Shown here: in pieces, positions 5,432-5,743 of the stretch
How positions within the stretch are numbered: position 1 is the stretch's first letter
Layout: each line of letters starts with the position of its first letter
Assembly: GCA_964454975.1 (NCBI GenBank)
Contig: CAYVVD010000046.1
Coordinates: 1 to 5,743 of the forward strand
Origin: CAYVVD01 sp964454975
GTDB taxonomy: Bacteria > Bacteroidota > Ignavibacteria > Kapaibacteriales > UBA2268
DNA: 5,743 nucleotides
Direction of reading: 5' to 3'
Position numbers and translations under genes: made by a program
The notes under the pieces: generated by a model
Seen by the model: the letters and a program-made list of their open reading frames with translations, nothing else
The model's database searches: none
What the model was told of the DNA's origin: nothing

Positions 5432-5743
5432 GTAATACAGGTATTCTTTTTCCCCATCAGCTGTTTGAGCATAACACGCTTATTTCAACATGCAAGAACA
5501 TTTATCTTGTCGAAGAAGAGCTGTTCTTCAGTCAATACATCTTTCACAAACAGAAAATTGCATTTCACAGAACCAGCATGAAGTTTTATGAGGACTACCT
5601 TCAATCAAAAAATATCGCGGTAGTTTATATCGATTCATTCGATGAATTGGCAGATATAAGAAAACTTTTACCAACCCTTAAGTCGCAAAACATTCACAAA
5701 TTCGAATATATTGACACTACCGATTATTGGTTGGAACAAAGAA
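5428..5743 (+). CDS. Cryptochrome/photolyase-related protein (DPRP family), N-terminal part
   Basis: The frame starts at ATG 5428 and is open to the right edge, giving 105 residues of what is normally a protein of roughly 500. The visible part is the N-terminal alpha/beta domain of deoxyribodipyrimidine photolyase-related proteins: GILFPHQLF (5-13), IYLVEEELFF (25-34), and FHKQKIAFHRTSMKFYEDYL (39-58), followed by a strand VVYID (65-69). Family members bind FAD and often an iron-sulfur cluster (prokaryotic 6-4 photolyases or FeS-BCP type cryptochromes); the binding regions lie beyond the window and cannot be checked. The start is fixed by the four-base overlap with DUF2256. Confidence 0.88.
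   Translation, partial: MSNTGILFPHQLFEHNTLISTCKNIYLVEEELFFSQYIFHKQKIAFHRTSMKFYEDYLQSKNIAVVYIDSFDELADIRKLLPTLKSQNIHKFEYIDTTDYWLEQR

Overview
The window looks like a chromosomal piece of a Bacteroidota (Bacteroidetes) bacterium. Three things point there: a C-terminal type IX secretion (T9SS) sorting domain with a YPNP motif, found almost only in that phylum; promoters resembling the Bacteroidetes TTTG / TAnnTTTG pattern; and start codons without clear Shine-Dalgarno sequences. All genes I can support are on the + strand.

Region 1 (1-2462) is the 3' part of a long gene for a membrane-anchored, largely extracytoplasmic protein. It has three diverged copies of a domain of about 130-175 residues and ends in a T9SS type A sorting domain. 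Its reading frame is open through the left edge, so the true start lies outside the window. Region 2 (2463-2768) is non-coding and mostly featureless.

Region 3 (2769-4694) is the most interesting part. A two-gene AbiE-type (type IV) toxin-antitoxin operon, abiEi-abiEii, overlaps by ATGA. It has its own promoter and a 49-bp near-palindromic operator, and lies between two direct copies of a 74-bp unit. Each unit is the 3' half of a tRNA (best reading tRNA-Ala, GGC anticodon, starting at U33 in the anticodon loop) followed by a GC-rich hairpin. The second unit begins 6 bp after the abiEii stop codon. The layout resembles a defence cassette of about 1.85 kb inserted by recombination at a tRNA anticodon loop, with no recombinase of its own in view.

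Region 4 (4695-5743) starts with a good Bacteroidetes promoter and holds a tightly packed operon: an FMN-type split-barrel (PNPOx-like) protein, a 48-residue DUF2256 zinc-ribbon-like protein that overlaps it by 17 bp, and the start of a cryptochrome/photolyase-related (DPRP) gene that overlaps DUF2256 by ATGA and runs off the right edge. This suggests a flavin- and light-related housekeeping module next to the defence cassette. The functional link is inferred from neighbourhood and families only.
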